Shown here one piece after another: positions 1 through 8,925 of a DNA stretch of 32,354 bases (within the stretch, counting starts at the first letter, position 1; every line of letters starts with the position of its first letter). The notes under the pieces are model-generated. The model saw only the letters and a program-made list of their open reading frames with translations, had not been told where the DNA came from and did not search any database. Position numbers and translations under genes: made by a program. Source of the stretch: Pedobacter rhizosphaerae. GTDB taxonomy: Bacteria; Bacteroidota; Bacteroidia; Sphingobacteriales; Sphingobacteriaceae. The stretch is from assembly GCF_900111155.1 (NCBI RefSeq), contig NZ_FOGG01000038.1, forward strand, positions 14,137 through 46,490, in the 5' to 3' direction.

Positions 1-4
1 CTTC

Positions 5-31
5 AGACTAAAGACTCCAGACTGAGGACTA
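5..31. repeat. Degenerate GACT-rich repeat, copy 1
   Basis: A 27-base stretch built from repeated GACT words, matching 23 of 27 bases with 11427-11453. It lies directly behind the stop codon of the LysR-type gene. No coding role is visible. Copy number outside the window is unknown. Confidence 0.6.
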
Positions 32-33
32 AT

Positions 34-918
34 TCACCCCCTGAGCAATGCGATTACATTCTGCAATGCAGGATTTCGGTTAGATTCCTTCCAGATGACT
101 GAAAGTTCTGTACGCTGAGGAATATTCTTCAGCTCAAAAAACCTGATTTTAAGGTGATAGCCCAACTGCAGGGAACTCGGGACAATGGCTACCCCAAGCC
201 CTTGTTCTACCAACTTAAAAATGGTAGGTGCGTGTACCGATTTATGAAATACCTTTGGTCTAAATCCACTATCCTCACAAATACTCATGATTAAATCATA
301 ATAAAGTGGACTATCCTCGCTCGAGAAAAAGATAAAAGGCTCATTAGCCAGTTGTCTGATGTTTTGGAAATTCCGCTCATTAACGGGATGATCTTCAGGA
401 ACAACAAGAGAAAAAGTATCTTCAAAAATCGGATGCCGGGAAATACCCTCCGGCACACGGGGCAAACGCACAAATCCGAGATCGAGCTTATCTTTTTCAA
501 TCAACTGTACCTGTAACTGATTGGGCATTTCCTCCAGCAATGTTTGTATACCAGGATACGTTTTATTGAGCCGAAAAATAAGTTCGGGTACTACATTTTG
601 CGCTGCAGAACCCAAAAAGCCAATCCGCAACTCCGTTTCCCTTCCTTTACCAATATTATCAAGCTGCGTTTTAATCGTTTCTAAATGGTTAAAAATAAAA
701 TCGACCTCTGCTTTTAAATAAACTCCGGCAGTGCTCAATTCTACTTTCCGTTTATTGCGCACAAATAAATCAACACCATAAATTTCTTCCATCTGCTTAA
801 TCTGCCGGCTCAAACCAGGTTGAGAAATAAATAACTTTTCAGCAGCCTTTCTAAACCGCAGTTCTTCTGCCAGTACTTGAAAATATTTCAGGTGCCTCAA
901 CTCTATCTGATAACCCAT
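34..918 (-). CDS. LysR-family transcriptional regulator, likely regulator of the adjacent hut operon
   Basis: A 294-residue protein with the standard LysR layout: an N-terminal winged helix-turn-helix (about residues 1-60, with FRKAAEKLFISQPGLSRQI as the recognition region) and a periplasmic-binding-protein-like effector domain (about 90-290). The frame is open further upstream, but ATG at 918 is preferred because the protein then starts MGYQIELRHLKYF, the normal LysR beginning, and because an upstream start would overlap the hut promoter. It is divergent from hutH with 84 bases between the starts, the classic arrangement for a LysR regulator and its target operon. Control of histidine degradation, with histidine or urocanate as effector, is inference from position; many bacteria use HutC or HutP instead. 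The family is certain, the target is not. Confidence 0.9.
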   Translation of the reverse strand: MGYQIELRHLKYFQVLAEELRFRKAAEKLFISQPGLSRQIKQMEEIYGVDLFVRNKRKVELSTAGVYLKAEVDFIFNHLETIKTQLDNIGKGRETELRIGFLGSAAQNVVPELIFRLNKTYPGIQTLLEEMPNQLQVQLIEKDKLDLGFVRLPRVPEGISRHPIFEDTFSLVVPEDHPVNERNFQNIRQLANEPFIFFSSEDSPLYYDLIMSICEDSGFRPKVFHKSVHAPTIFKLVEQGLGVAIVPSSLQLGYHLKIRFFELKNIPQRTELSVIWKESNRNPALQNVIALLRG

Positions 919-945
919 AGTTATTAATTGATGATGTAAATGGTA

Positions 946-977
946 TTTATAAGCATCAAAAGTATAAATTATATTTG
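946..977 (+). promoter_or_regulatory. hutHIU promoter
   Basis: TATATTTG at 970-977 is a perfect TAnnTTTG -7 box. A TTTA at 946-949 with a 20-base spacer could serve as the -33 element. Transcription would begin near 982, giving a leader of about 20 bases to the GTG at 1003 and excluding any start codon further upstream. A 6-base dyad, TTGATG at 928-933 and CATCAA at 954-959, overlaps the upstream part and is a candidate regulator-binding site. Confidence 0.6.
957..964 (-). promoter_or_regulatory. -7 box of the LysR gene promoter
   Basis: On the minus strand this reads TACTTTTG, a perfect TAnnTTTG Bacteroidota -7 box, 38 bases upstream of the ATG at 918. No clear -33 TTTG is seen. It lies only 5 bases from the -7 box of the opposite hutH promoter, so the two polymerases would compete. 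Confidence 0.5.
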
Positions 978-1002
978 TTCTGAATCTATTAATAAGAATA
1001 TC

Positions 1003-2565
1003 GTGAAACAGGTTTTTCAATACGGAACAGATACCCTTACTGTGGGTAAAGCCCTGGCCATCAGCAATGGGGAAATAAATGGCATATTAAGCGAGGAAAC
1101 TAGAAAAATGGTTAGGCAGAGCAGTGAAGTAGTAGATCGGATTGCCTCCTCTACTAAGGCAGTTTACGGTATTAATACCGGTTTTGGGCCGCTGTGTACA
1201 GAAATGATCTCTGCTGAAGATACCCGCAAGTTGCAGGAAAATATTTTAAAAAGTCATGCAGTGGGTATTGGCGAGCCTGTTTCAGAAGAAATTTCCCGCC
1301 TCATGCTGGTACTTAAATTACAGGCTTTAGCACAAGGGTATTCGGGTATCCAGGAGGCTACACTCGACCGCATGATCTGGTTTCTGGAAAATAACATTAC
1401 TCCGGTTGTACCTAAACAGGGTTCTGTTGGTGCATCTGGCGATCTTGCTCCCCTATCCCACCTTTTCCTACCCTTAATCGGTTTGGGGAAAGTACACCAC
1501 AAAGGAGAAATAGTAGAAACCAAAAACCTGTTAGAAACCTATAGCCTCATACCAATCCTTTTAGGGGCAAAAGAAGGACTGGCACTAATTAACGGTACAC
1601 AATTTATTGCCGCCCATGCCGTAAAAGTAGTCCAGAAAATGCACAATTTGCTTGCAGTAGCCGATATTACAGCCGCTATGATGCTAGAGGGCTTATTGGG
1701 TTCTGCCAAACCATTTGATGAAAGATTACATAACTTAAGGCCGTACAAGGGAAGTAAGCATGTTGCAGCCAATATCCGCAACTTATTAAATGGTTCAGAG
1801 ATTGTGCCTTCACATTCCAACTGTTCAAGGGTGCAGGATCCTTATTCGTTACGCTGTATTCCTCAGGTACATGGGGCCTCCAGAAATGCCTGGCTGCACC
1901 TCAAAGAAATGCTGGAGATTGAAATTAATGCCGTAACCGATAATCCGGTTATTTTCAGTGAAGAACTCACCATCAGTGGTGGTAATTTTCATGGCCAACC
2001 CATGGCTCTTCCTTTAGATTATGCTTGTTTGGCGGCTTCAGAAATGGGAAATATTTCCGATAGGAGAATATACCTGTCATTAGAAGGCACCACACCCGGT
2101 GTTCCTAAACTGCTGATGAAAGAAACAGGGCTTAACTCAGGCTTCATGATTTTACAGTACACTTCCGCAGCACTGGCCAGCGAGAATAAAGGCCTTTGTT
2201 TCCCGGCAAGTGCCGATAGCATCCCAACCTCATTGGGGCAGGAAGATCACGTAAGTATGGGCTCCATAGGTGGAAGAAAAGCACTTCAGGTGATTGAAAA
2301 CGTAGAAAAAATACTGGGAATCGAGCTTTTCTGTGCTGCACAAGCCATGGATTACCATTTACCTTTAAAGTCGGGCAAGGTAATTAATGCTATACACGAT
2401 GCGGTACGCACGAAGGTAGCACACCTGGAGGAAGACCAGATTATGTACGATTTGATGCAAAGCACGATAGATCTGGTGCAAAGTGGTGAGTTATTGAAAA
2501 TTGCCAACAAAGCAGCCAATGAATCAAATTTGAATGGTTTTAATGAGGAATTCGAAAAATACTAA
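1003..2565 (+). CDS. hutH: Histidine ammonia-lyase
   Basis: First enzyme of histidine degradation: removes ammonia from L-histidine to give trans-urocanate, in the cytoplasm as a tetramer. With the GTG start at 1003 the protein is 520 residues, normal for the family, and begins MKQVFQYGTDTLTVG. The self-forming MIO electrophile comes from Ala144-Ser145-Gly146 within GSVGASGDLAPLSH, at almost the position used in characterised histidases. YGINTGFGPL near residue 60 and the Asn-rich region NAVTDNPV near 310 are other family hallmarks. An ATG at 940 in the same frame is rejected because it would precede the promoter and adds 21 unconserved-looking residues. It is followed by hutI after only 2 bases. 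Confidence 0.96.
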   Translation: MKQVFQYGTDTLTVGKALAISNGEINGILSEETRKMVRQSSEVVDRIASSTKAVYGINTGFGPLCTEMISAEDTRKLQENILKSHAVGIGEPVSEEISRLMLVLKLQALAQGYSGIQEATLDRMIWFLENNITPVVPKQGSVGASGDLAPLSHLFLPLIGLGKVHHKGEIVETKNLLETYSLIPILLGAKEGLALINGTQFIAAHAVKVVQKMHNLLAVADITAAMMLEGLLGSAKPFDERLHNLRPYKGSKHVAANIRNLLNGSEIVPSHSNCSRVQDPYSLRCIPQVHGASRNAWLHLKEMLEIEINAVTDNPVIFSEELTISGGNFHGQPMALPLDYACLAASEMGNISDRRIYLSLEGTTPGVPKLLMKETGLNSGFMILQYTSAALASENKGLCFPASADSIPTSLGQEDHVSMGSIGGRKALQVIENVEKILGIELFCAAQAMDYHLPLKSGKVINAIHDAVRTKVAHLEEDQIMYDLMQSTIDLVQSGELLKIANKAANESNLNGFNEEFEKY

Positions 2566-2567
2566 TC

Positions 2568-3833
2568 ATGGAAAATGAATATTGCCTGATCGGCCCTATT
2601 TCACAGTTGATTACCCTTTCAGACCTTGCCGAAAAAGGCCCGCTAGGAGATGAAGTTTTACAACCTGTTCTTCAGGCCGGAATATTGATGCAAGGCGATT
2701 TGATTTATAAAACCGGGCCTTATAACGATTTGCTGGAAGATGCTAACCGTTTAGAAGCGACCAAAATATTACTGGAAGGTGATCACGTTTGCATACCCGG
2801 ATTTATCGATGCACATACACACATCTGTTTTGCAGGCTCCAGAGCAAATGATTATGCCATGCGCAATGCGGGTAAGTCATACCTCGAAATTTCGCTCGCC
2901 GGCGGCGGCATATGGGATACGGTTAAAGCTACACGCCAAGCCAGCTTAACTGAACTTACTGCCTTAACCCAAGCTCGAGCCAATAAACACCTGCAAGAAG
3001 GCGTAACCACCATAGAAGTTAAAAGCGGGTACGGTCTTAGTGTAGAAGAAGAATTGAAAATGCTTCGTGCAATTGCCGCAGCAAACAAAGAAACGGAAGC
3101 AGATTTGATCCCTACCTGTTTGGCTGCGCATACACTACCTAAAGATTTTGAAGGTACGCATGAAAAGTATCTGCAACAAATCAGCCAGGAGCTTTTTCCA
3201 GTTATTCAAAAAGAAAATCTAACTACCCGTATTGATGCCTTTATTGAACAGGGTGCATTTTCTGCTGAAGTTATTCGCCCCTACTTTGTAATTGCGCAGC
3301 AATATGGGTTCAGTATCACTGTACATGCCGATCAATTTAGCCCTGGTGGAAGTGCGGTAGCAGTAGACTTTAATGCAATAAGCGCAGACCATTTGGAAGC
3401 GAGCGGAGATCCTGAAATCAACCTGCTGGCTAATAGCGAAGTTGTGTCTGTTGCTTTACCTGGGGCATCCCTAGGCTTAGGCTGCCCTTTTACTCCTGCG
3501 AGAAAAATTTTGGATGCAGGTGGCTGTTTAGCCATTGCAAGTGATTGGAACCCTGGTTCTGCACCAATGGGCGACCTTTTGATGCAAGCCTCGATCTTGG
3601 GTACTTTCCAAAAACTGTCTAATGCTGAGGTATGGGCCGGAATCACTTTTAGAGCAGCGAAAGCCCTTAATCTTTACGACAGAGGACAACTGATACCGGG
3701 TATGTTGGCCGATTTTAACCTCTTTGCCACCTCAAACCATCAGGAAATCCTTTATCAACAAGGAAAACTTAAACCCGTTCAGGTTTGGAAGAACGGGAAA
3801 TGTGTACACTCAAATCTGAAAAATGAACTTTAA
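2568..3833 (+). CDS. hutI: Imidazolonepropionase
   Basis: Third step of histidine degradation: hydrolyses 4-imidazolone-5-propionate to N-formimino-L-glutamate. The 421-residue protein is an amidohydrolase-fold enzyme. Metal ligands are visible at the positions expected from characterised HutI: His83 and His85 in DAHTH, His253 in TVHADQ and Asp326 in ASDWNPGS; His188 in AHTLP is a further active-site candidate. It begins 2 bases after hutH and its last 11 bases overlap the start of hutU, so the three genes are almost surely translated from one transcript. The gene order H-I-U differs from the pathway order H-U-I. Confidence 0.96.
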   Translation: MENEYCLIGPISQLITLSDLAEKGPLGDEVLQPVLQAGILMQGDLIYKTGPYNDLLEDANRLEATKILLEGDHVCIPGFIDAHTHICFAGSRANDYAMRNAGKSYLEISLAGGGIWDTVKATRQASLTELTALTQARANKHLQEGVTTIEVKSGYGLSVEEELKMLRAIAAANKETEADLIPTCLAAHTLPKDFEGTHEKYLQQISQELFPVIQKENLTTRIDAFIEQGAFSAEVIRPYFVIAQQYGFSITVHADQFSPGGSAVAVDFNAISADHLEASGDPEINLLANSEVVSVALPGASLGLGCPFTPARKILDAGGCLAIASDWNPGSAPMGDLLMQASILGTFQKLSNAEVWAGITFRAAKALNLYDRGQLIPGMLADFNLFATSNHQEILYQQGKLKPVQVWKNGKCVHSNLKNEL

Positions 3834-5823
3834 AGCACAAATCATACAGGGTATTCCAGCTACACTGCCCGAAAAGAAAACATATAACCCCGCGCTCAAT
3901 CATGCGCCAGTACGTAAGGATATACTTAGCCCCGAAGAAAAAAAACTGGCTGTACGTAACGCACTTCGGTATTTTCCTGCGAAATGGCATCATGTTTTGG
4001 CTCCCGATTTTTTGGAAGAACTAAATACCTATGGCCGGATTTATATGCATCGTTTCAAGCCTGATTACGCCATTTATGCCAGGCCTCTAAGCGAATACCC
4101 ATATCAAAGCTTACATGCAGGCTGTATCATGCTCATGATCCAGAATAATCTCGATCCGGCAGTTGCCCAGCACCCTGAAGAATTAATTACTTATGGTGGA
4201 AATGGGGGCGTTTTTCAGAACTGGGCGCAGTATCTCCTCACCATGAGCTACCTGGCCACCATGACAGATGAGCAAACCCTGAATATGTATAGCGGGCATC
4301 CTCAAGGCTTATTTCCATCGTCTAAATATGCACCCAGGGTAGTGGTTAGCAATGGCATGATGATTCCGAATTATTCAAAAGTAGATGATCTGGAACGCTT
4401 CAGTGCATTGGGTGTTACCCAATACGGACAAATGACAGCGGGTTCTTATATGTATATTGGTCCTCAAGGCATTGTACATGGAACCACCATCACCTTAATG
4501 AATGCTTTTAGGAAGAAATTGTCTGCAAAAGAAAATCCTGCGGGCAAAATATTTCTTACCGCAGGACTTGGCGGGATGAGTGGCGCTCAACCCAAAGCCG
4601 GAAACATTACCGGTTGCATCACCATTTGTGCAGAAGTTAATCCGGCAGCAGCTCAAAAAAGACACGAACAAGGTTGGGTAGATGAACTGATAGCTGACCT
4701 GGCCGACCTCGTAAAACGTACAAAAATTGCCGTTCAAAATAAAGAAACCGTATCTATTGCTTATGTAGGCAATGTGGTTGATGTTTGGGAACGATTTGAT
4801 TTAGAAGATATATCCATTGAAATCGGTTCTGATCAAACTTCCCTCCACAATCCCTGGTCTGGAGGATACTACCCTAGCGGATTAAGCTTTGAGGCCGCCA
4901 ATGAAATGATGGCTGGCAACCCAGATTTGTTCAAAGAAAAAGTTCAGGAATCGTTAAGGAAACATGCTGCAGCAATTAACCGGCACGTAGCGAAGGGCAC
5001 CTACTTTTTTGATTATGGCAATGCATTTTTATTGGAATGTAGCAGAGCGGGTGCCGAGGTAATGGCGGCCAATGGAATTGATTTCAAGTACCCCTCTTAT
5101 GTTCAGGATATTTTGGGCCCTATGTGTTTTGATTATGGCTTCGGGCCTTTCAGATGGGTATGTAGCTCAGGCCAGGCAGAAGATTTAGCACTAACAGACC
5201 GTCTTGCCCTGGAGGTTCTAGAAGAAATTAAAGCTTCCGCACCAGCGGAAATCATTGAACAATTATCAGACAACATCACCTGGATTAGGGAAGCTGCAGC
5301 CAACAAACTGGTTGTAGGTTCGCAAGCCCGAATTTTATACGCAGATGCAGAAGGAAGGGCTAAAATAGCCGAGAAATTTAACGAGGCCGTGAAAAACAAC
5401 CAACTGTCTGCCCCTGTAATATTAGGCCGCGATCATCACGATGTAAGCGGAACGGATTCCCCTTTCCGGGAAACCAGCAATATTTACGATGGAAGCCGAT
5501 TTACGGCAGATATGGCCGTCCAGAACGTAATTGGCGATAGTTTCAGGGGTGCAACCTGGGTTTCTATTCACAATGGCGGGGGTGTAGGCTGGGGTGAAGT
5601 GATAAACGGAGGTTTTGGTATGGTACTCGATGGAACGAATGAGGCTTCAGAAAAACTAAAAAACATGCTCTTTTACGATGTGAATAATGGCATTGCAAGA
5701 CGCAGCTGGGCAAGAAACCAGGAAGCCGACTTTGCCATCAGAAGAGAAATGGAGCGGACACCAGATTTGAGGGTGACACTACCTGTTGCAGTTGATGAGG
5801 ATATTTGGAAAGATATGTTTTAA
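3823..5823 (+). CDS. hutU: Urocanate hydratase
   Basis: Second step of histidine degradation: adds water to urocanate to give imidazolonepropionate, using tightly bound NAD+ as an electrophile. The protein has 666 residues, about 100 more than the Pseudomonas/Bacillus type, as is usual for the long form found in Bacteroidota. Conserved stretches include LITYGGNGGVFQNWAQY, YIGPQGIVHGT, a glycine-rich NAD site around residue 247 (GLGGMSGAQPKA) and GPFRWVCSSG near 440. The ATG at 3823 overlaps the end of hutI by 11 bases, indicating translational coupling. No hutG or ftcD for the last step follows; the next gene is unrelated and separated by 89 bases, so the operon seems to end here. Confidence 0.96.
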   Translation: MNFKAQIIQGIPATLPEKKTYNPALNHAPVRKDILSPEEKKLAVRNALRYFPAKWHHVLAPDFLEELNTYGRIYMHRFKPDYAIYARPLSEYPYQSLHAGCIMLMIQNNLDPAVAQHPEELITYGGNGGVFQNWAQYLLTMSYLATMTDEQTLNMYSGHPQGLFPSSKYAPRVVVSNGMMIPNYSKVDDLERFSALGVTQYGQMTAGSYMYIGPQGIVHGTTITLMNAFRKKLSAKENPAGKIFLTAGLGGMSGAQPKAGNITGCITICAEVNPAAAQKRHEQGWVDELIADLADLVKRTKIAVQNKETVSIAYVGNVVDVWERFDLEDISIEIGSDQTSLHNPWSGGYYPSGLSFEAANEMMAGNPDLFKEKVQESLRKHAAAINRHVAKGTYFFDYGNAFLLECSRAGAEVMAANGIDFKYPSYVQDILGPMCFDYGFGPFRWVCSSGQAEDLALTDRLALEVLEEIKASAPAEIIEQLSDNITWIREAAANKLVVGSQARILYADAEGRAKIAEKFNEAVKNNQLSAPVILGRDHHDVSGTDSPFRETSNIYDGSRFTADMAVQNVIGDSFRGATWVSIHNGGGVGWGEVINGGFGMVLDGTNEASEKLKNMLFYDVNNGIARRSWARNQEADFAIRREMERTPDLRVTLPVAVDEDIWKDMF

Positions 5824-5912
5824 AGTAAAAACCCCTCTGTATTATTCTTAATACTTTAAATTCATATCCATTTAACAGTATTATTTTTATCAACTAGAAT
5901 AAAACCGTACAA

Positions 5913-8051
5913 ATGAACAAATATTTGCTTAGCCTAACTGCTTGTGCACTCGCACTTTCAGCAAACGCTCAACAAGGAAAAACCTTAACAGAAAAAGATT
6001 ACGAAAGAGCCGAAAGTTTTTTAAGCTATAACACTGAACCATTTATAGATAATGGCAGTGTAAGACCAAACTGGCTGGCAAACGACCAATTTTCTTATAC
6101 AGTTAGAACCGCAAAAGGGACGCAAACTTATTTGGTTGATCCCCTTAAGAAAACGAAAACACCTGCTGCAAATAATCAAAATGGCGCTGGTCAGGCCCGT
6201 AGAAATACAGCCGGCCCAAATGAGGTTGTCTCTCCAGATGGCAAAAAAGCTGTTTTCATTAAAGATTACAATCTTTGGGTAAAGGATTTGGCTTCTGGCA
6301 AGGAAACACAGCTAACCACCGATGGGATAAAAGATTATGGGTATGCAACGGATAATGCGGGCTGGACACATAGTGATGCGCCAATCGTACGGTGGTCGCC
6401 AGATTCTAAAAAGTTAACCACTTTTCAGCAAGATCAGCGCCACGTTAAAGATATGTATCTCGTAACCACCAATGTAGGTGCACCAAAATTGAAAGCATGG
6501 AAATATCCTTTGCCAGGAGATAAGGAAATTGCTACCATTAGAAGGGTCATTATTGACGTGGAAAGCCCGAAGGTGATTTCACTGAACATTGCTCCCGATC
6601 AGCACCGTGGCACTTTAAGCGATGATATAGCCAGCAGTGGTACTTTTGACGATATTGATTGGAAAGCTGATGGAAGCGAAATGGCTTTTGTATCTACTTC
6701 CAGAGATCATAAAAATGAGAAATTTCGCATTGCCAATGCCAGTACAGGTGCAGTAAGAGAGGTGTTTGAAGAAACTGTAAAAACACAATATGAATCTGGC
6801 CAGGGAACCATTAACTGGAGGTACCTTTCCGATACCAAAGAAATTATCTGGTACTCGGAGCGTGATGATTGGGGGCACCTTTATCTTTATGATGCGACAA
6901 CGGGAAAAGTCAAAAACCAGATTACCAAGGGTAATTTCGTGGTAACGAAATTGATTCAGGTAGATGAAAAGAACCGCACTTTGTATTTTATAGCCTGCGG
7001 TCGCGATGCGGCAAACCCCTACTTCAGCCATTTCTATAAAATAGGTTTTAATGGCAAAGGTTTAACCGATTTAACCCCTGAAAGCGGAAATCACCAACTT
7101 ACTTTTTCTCCTTCTAACCTGTATTTTATCGATAGCTATTCTAAACCTGATGTTCCGGCAACCATTGTACTCCGCAATCTTAAAGGAGAGCTTTTAATTA
7201 ACCTGGAGAAAACCGATGTAAGCAGGCTGACTGCACAAGGCTGGAAAGCGCCAATCCCCGTTGCACTAAAAGCCGGAGATGGTAAAACCGATATTTATGG
7301 GCTAGTATTTACACCCACTAAAATGGAGGCTGGCAAAAAATATCCGGTAATAGATTACATCTATCCGGGTCCACAGGGTGGCAGTGTTGGAAATTGGTCG
7401 TTCGTTGCTTCAAGAGGCGACAACCAGGCATTAGCTGAACTGGGTTTTATCGTAGTGGTAATGGAAGGTACAAGCAACCCTAACCGCTCTAAAAGTTTCC
7501 ATGATATGAGCTATGGCAATATGGCCATTAACACGCTTCCAGATCAAATCGCTGCAATCAGACAATTATCTGTAAAATACCCAATGGATACTACAAAAGT
7601 TGGAATCTGGGGACATTCGGGTGGCGGATTCGCTACCGCAGCAGCCATGTTCCGTTATCCTGACTTCTTTAAGGTAGGCATTTCAGAATCAGGAAATCAC
7701 GACAACAGAAACTACGAGGACGATTGGGGCGAACGTTATAATGGTTTACTAGAAAATACTGATTATGAAGCTCAGGCTAACCAAAATTATGCGAAAAACC
7801 TTAAAGGTAAATTGATGTTGGTACATGGTATGATGGATGATAACGTTCCGCCATACAACACCCTTTTGGTAGTTGAAGCTTTGGAGAAAGCCAATAAATC
7901 TTTCGATTTAGTGATTTTCCCGAATAGCACCCATGGTTTTGGTCAATACTCACCTTATATGATGCGTCGCCGCTGGGATTATTTTGTTAAAAATCTTTTA
8001 GGTGCAGAGCCCCCTCATGATTATCAAATGAAAGGACCACGTTTAAGATAA
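5913..8051 (+). CDS. Exported S9-family serine peptidase (DPP IV-type N domain)
   Basis: A 712-residue secreted or periplasmic peptidase of the prolyl-oligopeptidase clan. Residues 1-19 form a signal peptide ending ALSANA before QQGKTL. The central part is the beta-propeller of the DPP IV N-terminal family (for example RWSPDSKKL), and the C-terminal 250 residues are the alpha/beta-hydrolase domain. The triad is Ser569 in GHSGGG, Asp642 in MMDDNVPP and His674 in NSTHGF, with spacing as in DPP IV. The paired glutamates (EE within a WVYEEE-like segment) that bind the substrate amino terminus in true dipeptidyl peptidases are not seen at the expected place, where GWTHSDAP is found, so strict DPP IV specificity should not be assumed. 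A weak -7 box (TATTTTTA) lies at 5882-5889. The gene is closed by a strong terminator. Confidence 0.9.
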   Translation: MNKYLLSLTACALALSANAQQGKTLTEKDYERAESFLSYNTEPFIDNGSVRPNWLANDQFSYTVRTAKGTQTYLVDPLKKTKTPAANNQNGAGQARRNTAGPNEVVSPDGKKAVFIKDYNLWVKDLASGKETQLTTDGIKDYGYATDNAGWTHSDAPIVRWSPDSKKLTTFQQDQRHVKDMYLVTTNVGAPKLKAWKYPLPGDKEIATIRRVIIDVESPKVISLNIAPDQHRGTLSDDIASSGTFDDIDWKADGSEMAFVSTSRDHKNEKFRIANASTGAVREVFEETVKTQYESGQGTINWRYLSDTKEIIWYSERDDWGHLYLYDATTGKVKNQITKGNFVVTKLIQVDEKNRTLYFIACGRDAANPYFSHFYKIGFNGKGLTDLTPESGNHQLTFSPSNLYFIDSYSKPDVPATIVLRNLKGELLINLEKTDVSRLTAQGWKAPIPVALKAGDGKTDIYGLVFTPTKMEAGKKYPVIDYIYPGPQGGSVGNWSFVASRGDNQALAELGFIVVVMEGTSNPNRSKSFHDMSYGNMAINTLPDQIAAIRQLSVKYPMDTTKVGIWGHSGGGFATAAAMFRYPDFFKVGISESGNHDNRNYEDDWGERYNGLLENTDYEAQANQNYAKNLKGKLMLVHGMMDDNVPPYNTLLVVEALEKANKSFDLVIFPNSTHGFGQYSPYMMRRRWDYFVKNLLGAEPPHDYQMKGPRLR

Positions 8052-8055
8052 AATT

Positions 8056-8090
8056 AAAATGCCTTAATGAGCCTCTCATTAAGGCATTTT
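8056..8090. terminator. Intrinsic terminator after the S9 peptidase
   Basis: Perfect 15-base inverted repeat (8056-8070 and 8076-8090) with a 5-base loop, beginning AAAATGCC and ending GGCATTTT. The A and T flanks make it usable in both directions. It starts 4 bases after the peptidase stop codon. Confidence 0.9.
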
Positions 8091-8154
8091 GGCTTTCAAA
8101 CCTTTTATCTTAAATTGGGTTTCTAATACATCACCTTATAAATTGAGTTAAAAA

Positions 8155-8820
8155 ATGGCTACCAAAAACAGAGTAATCATTACGGGTACAACGGGAATGG
8201 TGGGAGAAGGCGTACTCATTCAATGTTTAAAAAGTTCAGCAATAGATCACATCCTGGTCATTAACCGTAAGCCTTGTGGATATACTCACCCTAAACTAAA
8301 AGAGATTATCCATTCCGATTTCTTTGATTTCTCTCCCTTAGAGGAACAGCTTAAGGGATACAATGCTTGCTTTTTTTGTCTGGGCATCTCATCAGTAGGC
8401 GTAGAGGAAGAAATCTATTACAAAATGACCTATACACTCACATTACATGTAGCTAAAACATTGAGCCGTTTAAACGACGACATGACCTTTTGCTATATTT
8501 CTGGTAGTGGAACAGGAGAAAAGAGCAGGCTAAAATGGGCGCAGATAAAAGGAAAGACTGAAAAAGACCTCACAAAACTTCCATTTCTTCAGGTTTTCAA
8601 TTTTCGGCCAGGTTTTATTAAACCCATCAAGGGATCAAAATACACACACAAATTTTATAAATATATTGGATGGCTATTTCCGATTGGGAGAGCCATTTAT
8701 TCAAAAGGTTTTTGCACCATGGAAGAATTAGCCAATGCGATGATCAATACATTGAATCATCATGATGAACGGAGAATTTTGGAAGGAAATGATATTATTG
8801 CCATGGCTAACGAAGACTAA
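8155..8820 (+). CDS. NAD(P)-binding Rossmann-fold protein (epimerase/HTATIP2-like)
   Basis: A 221-residue atypical short-chain dehydrogenase/epimerase-type protein. The N-terminus has a dinucleotide-binding strand-loop-helix with a glycine-rich turn (ITGTTGMVGEG, residues 9-19), followed by VINRKP after the second strand and ACFFCLGISS in the region where the fourth strand lies. A canonical YxxxK pair is not evident; CYISGSGTGEKSR takes its place, as in the HTATIP2/Oxidoreductase HTATIP2-like group. Substrate and pathway are unknown. It stands alone, between a terminator and a repeat-containing spacer. Confidence 0.8.
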   Translation: MATKNRVIITGTTGMVGEGVLIQCLKSSAIDHILVINRKPCGYTHPKLKEIIHSDFFDFSPLEEQLKGYNACFFCLGISSVGVEEEIYYKMTYTLTLHVAKTLSRLNDDMTFCYISGSGTGEKSRLKWAQIKGKTEKDLTKLPFLQVFNFRPGFIKPIKGSKYTHKFYKYIGWLFPIGRAIYSKGFCTMEELANAMINTLNHHDERRILEGNDIIAMANED

Positions 8821-8925
8821 TTTTTATTAGTCTTAGGCCAAATTGAAGAGCAATCTATGAAAACAAAAAGTTAGAGGCTGAGGGTTGAGTCTTTAACGCT
8901 GGAACCCACAGCCTATAACGCGCAA

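Noticed and set aside
940..1002. ATG at 940 as the start of hutH
   Set aside because: It lies before the -7 box and adds residues not typical of histidases; GTG at 1003 fits both promoter and family length.
919..1020. Longer LysR protein starting at 1020
   Set aside because: It would add 34 residues before the usual MGYQIELRHLKYF-type beginning and overlap the hut start.
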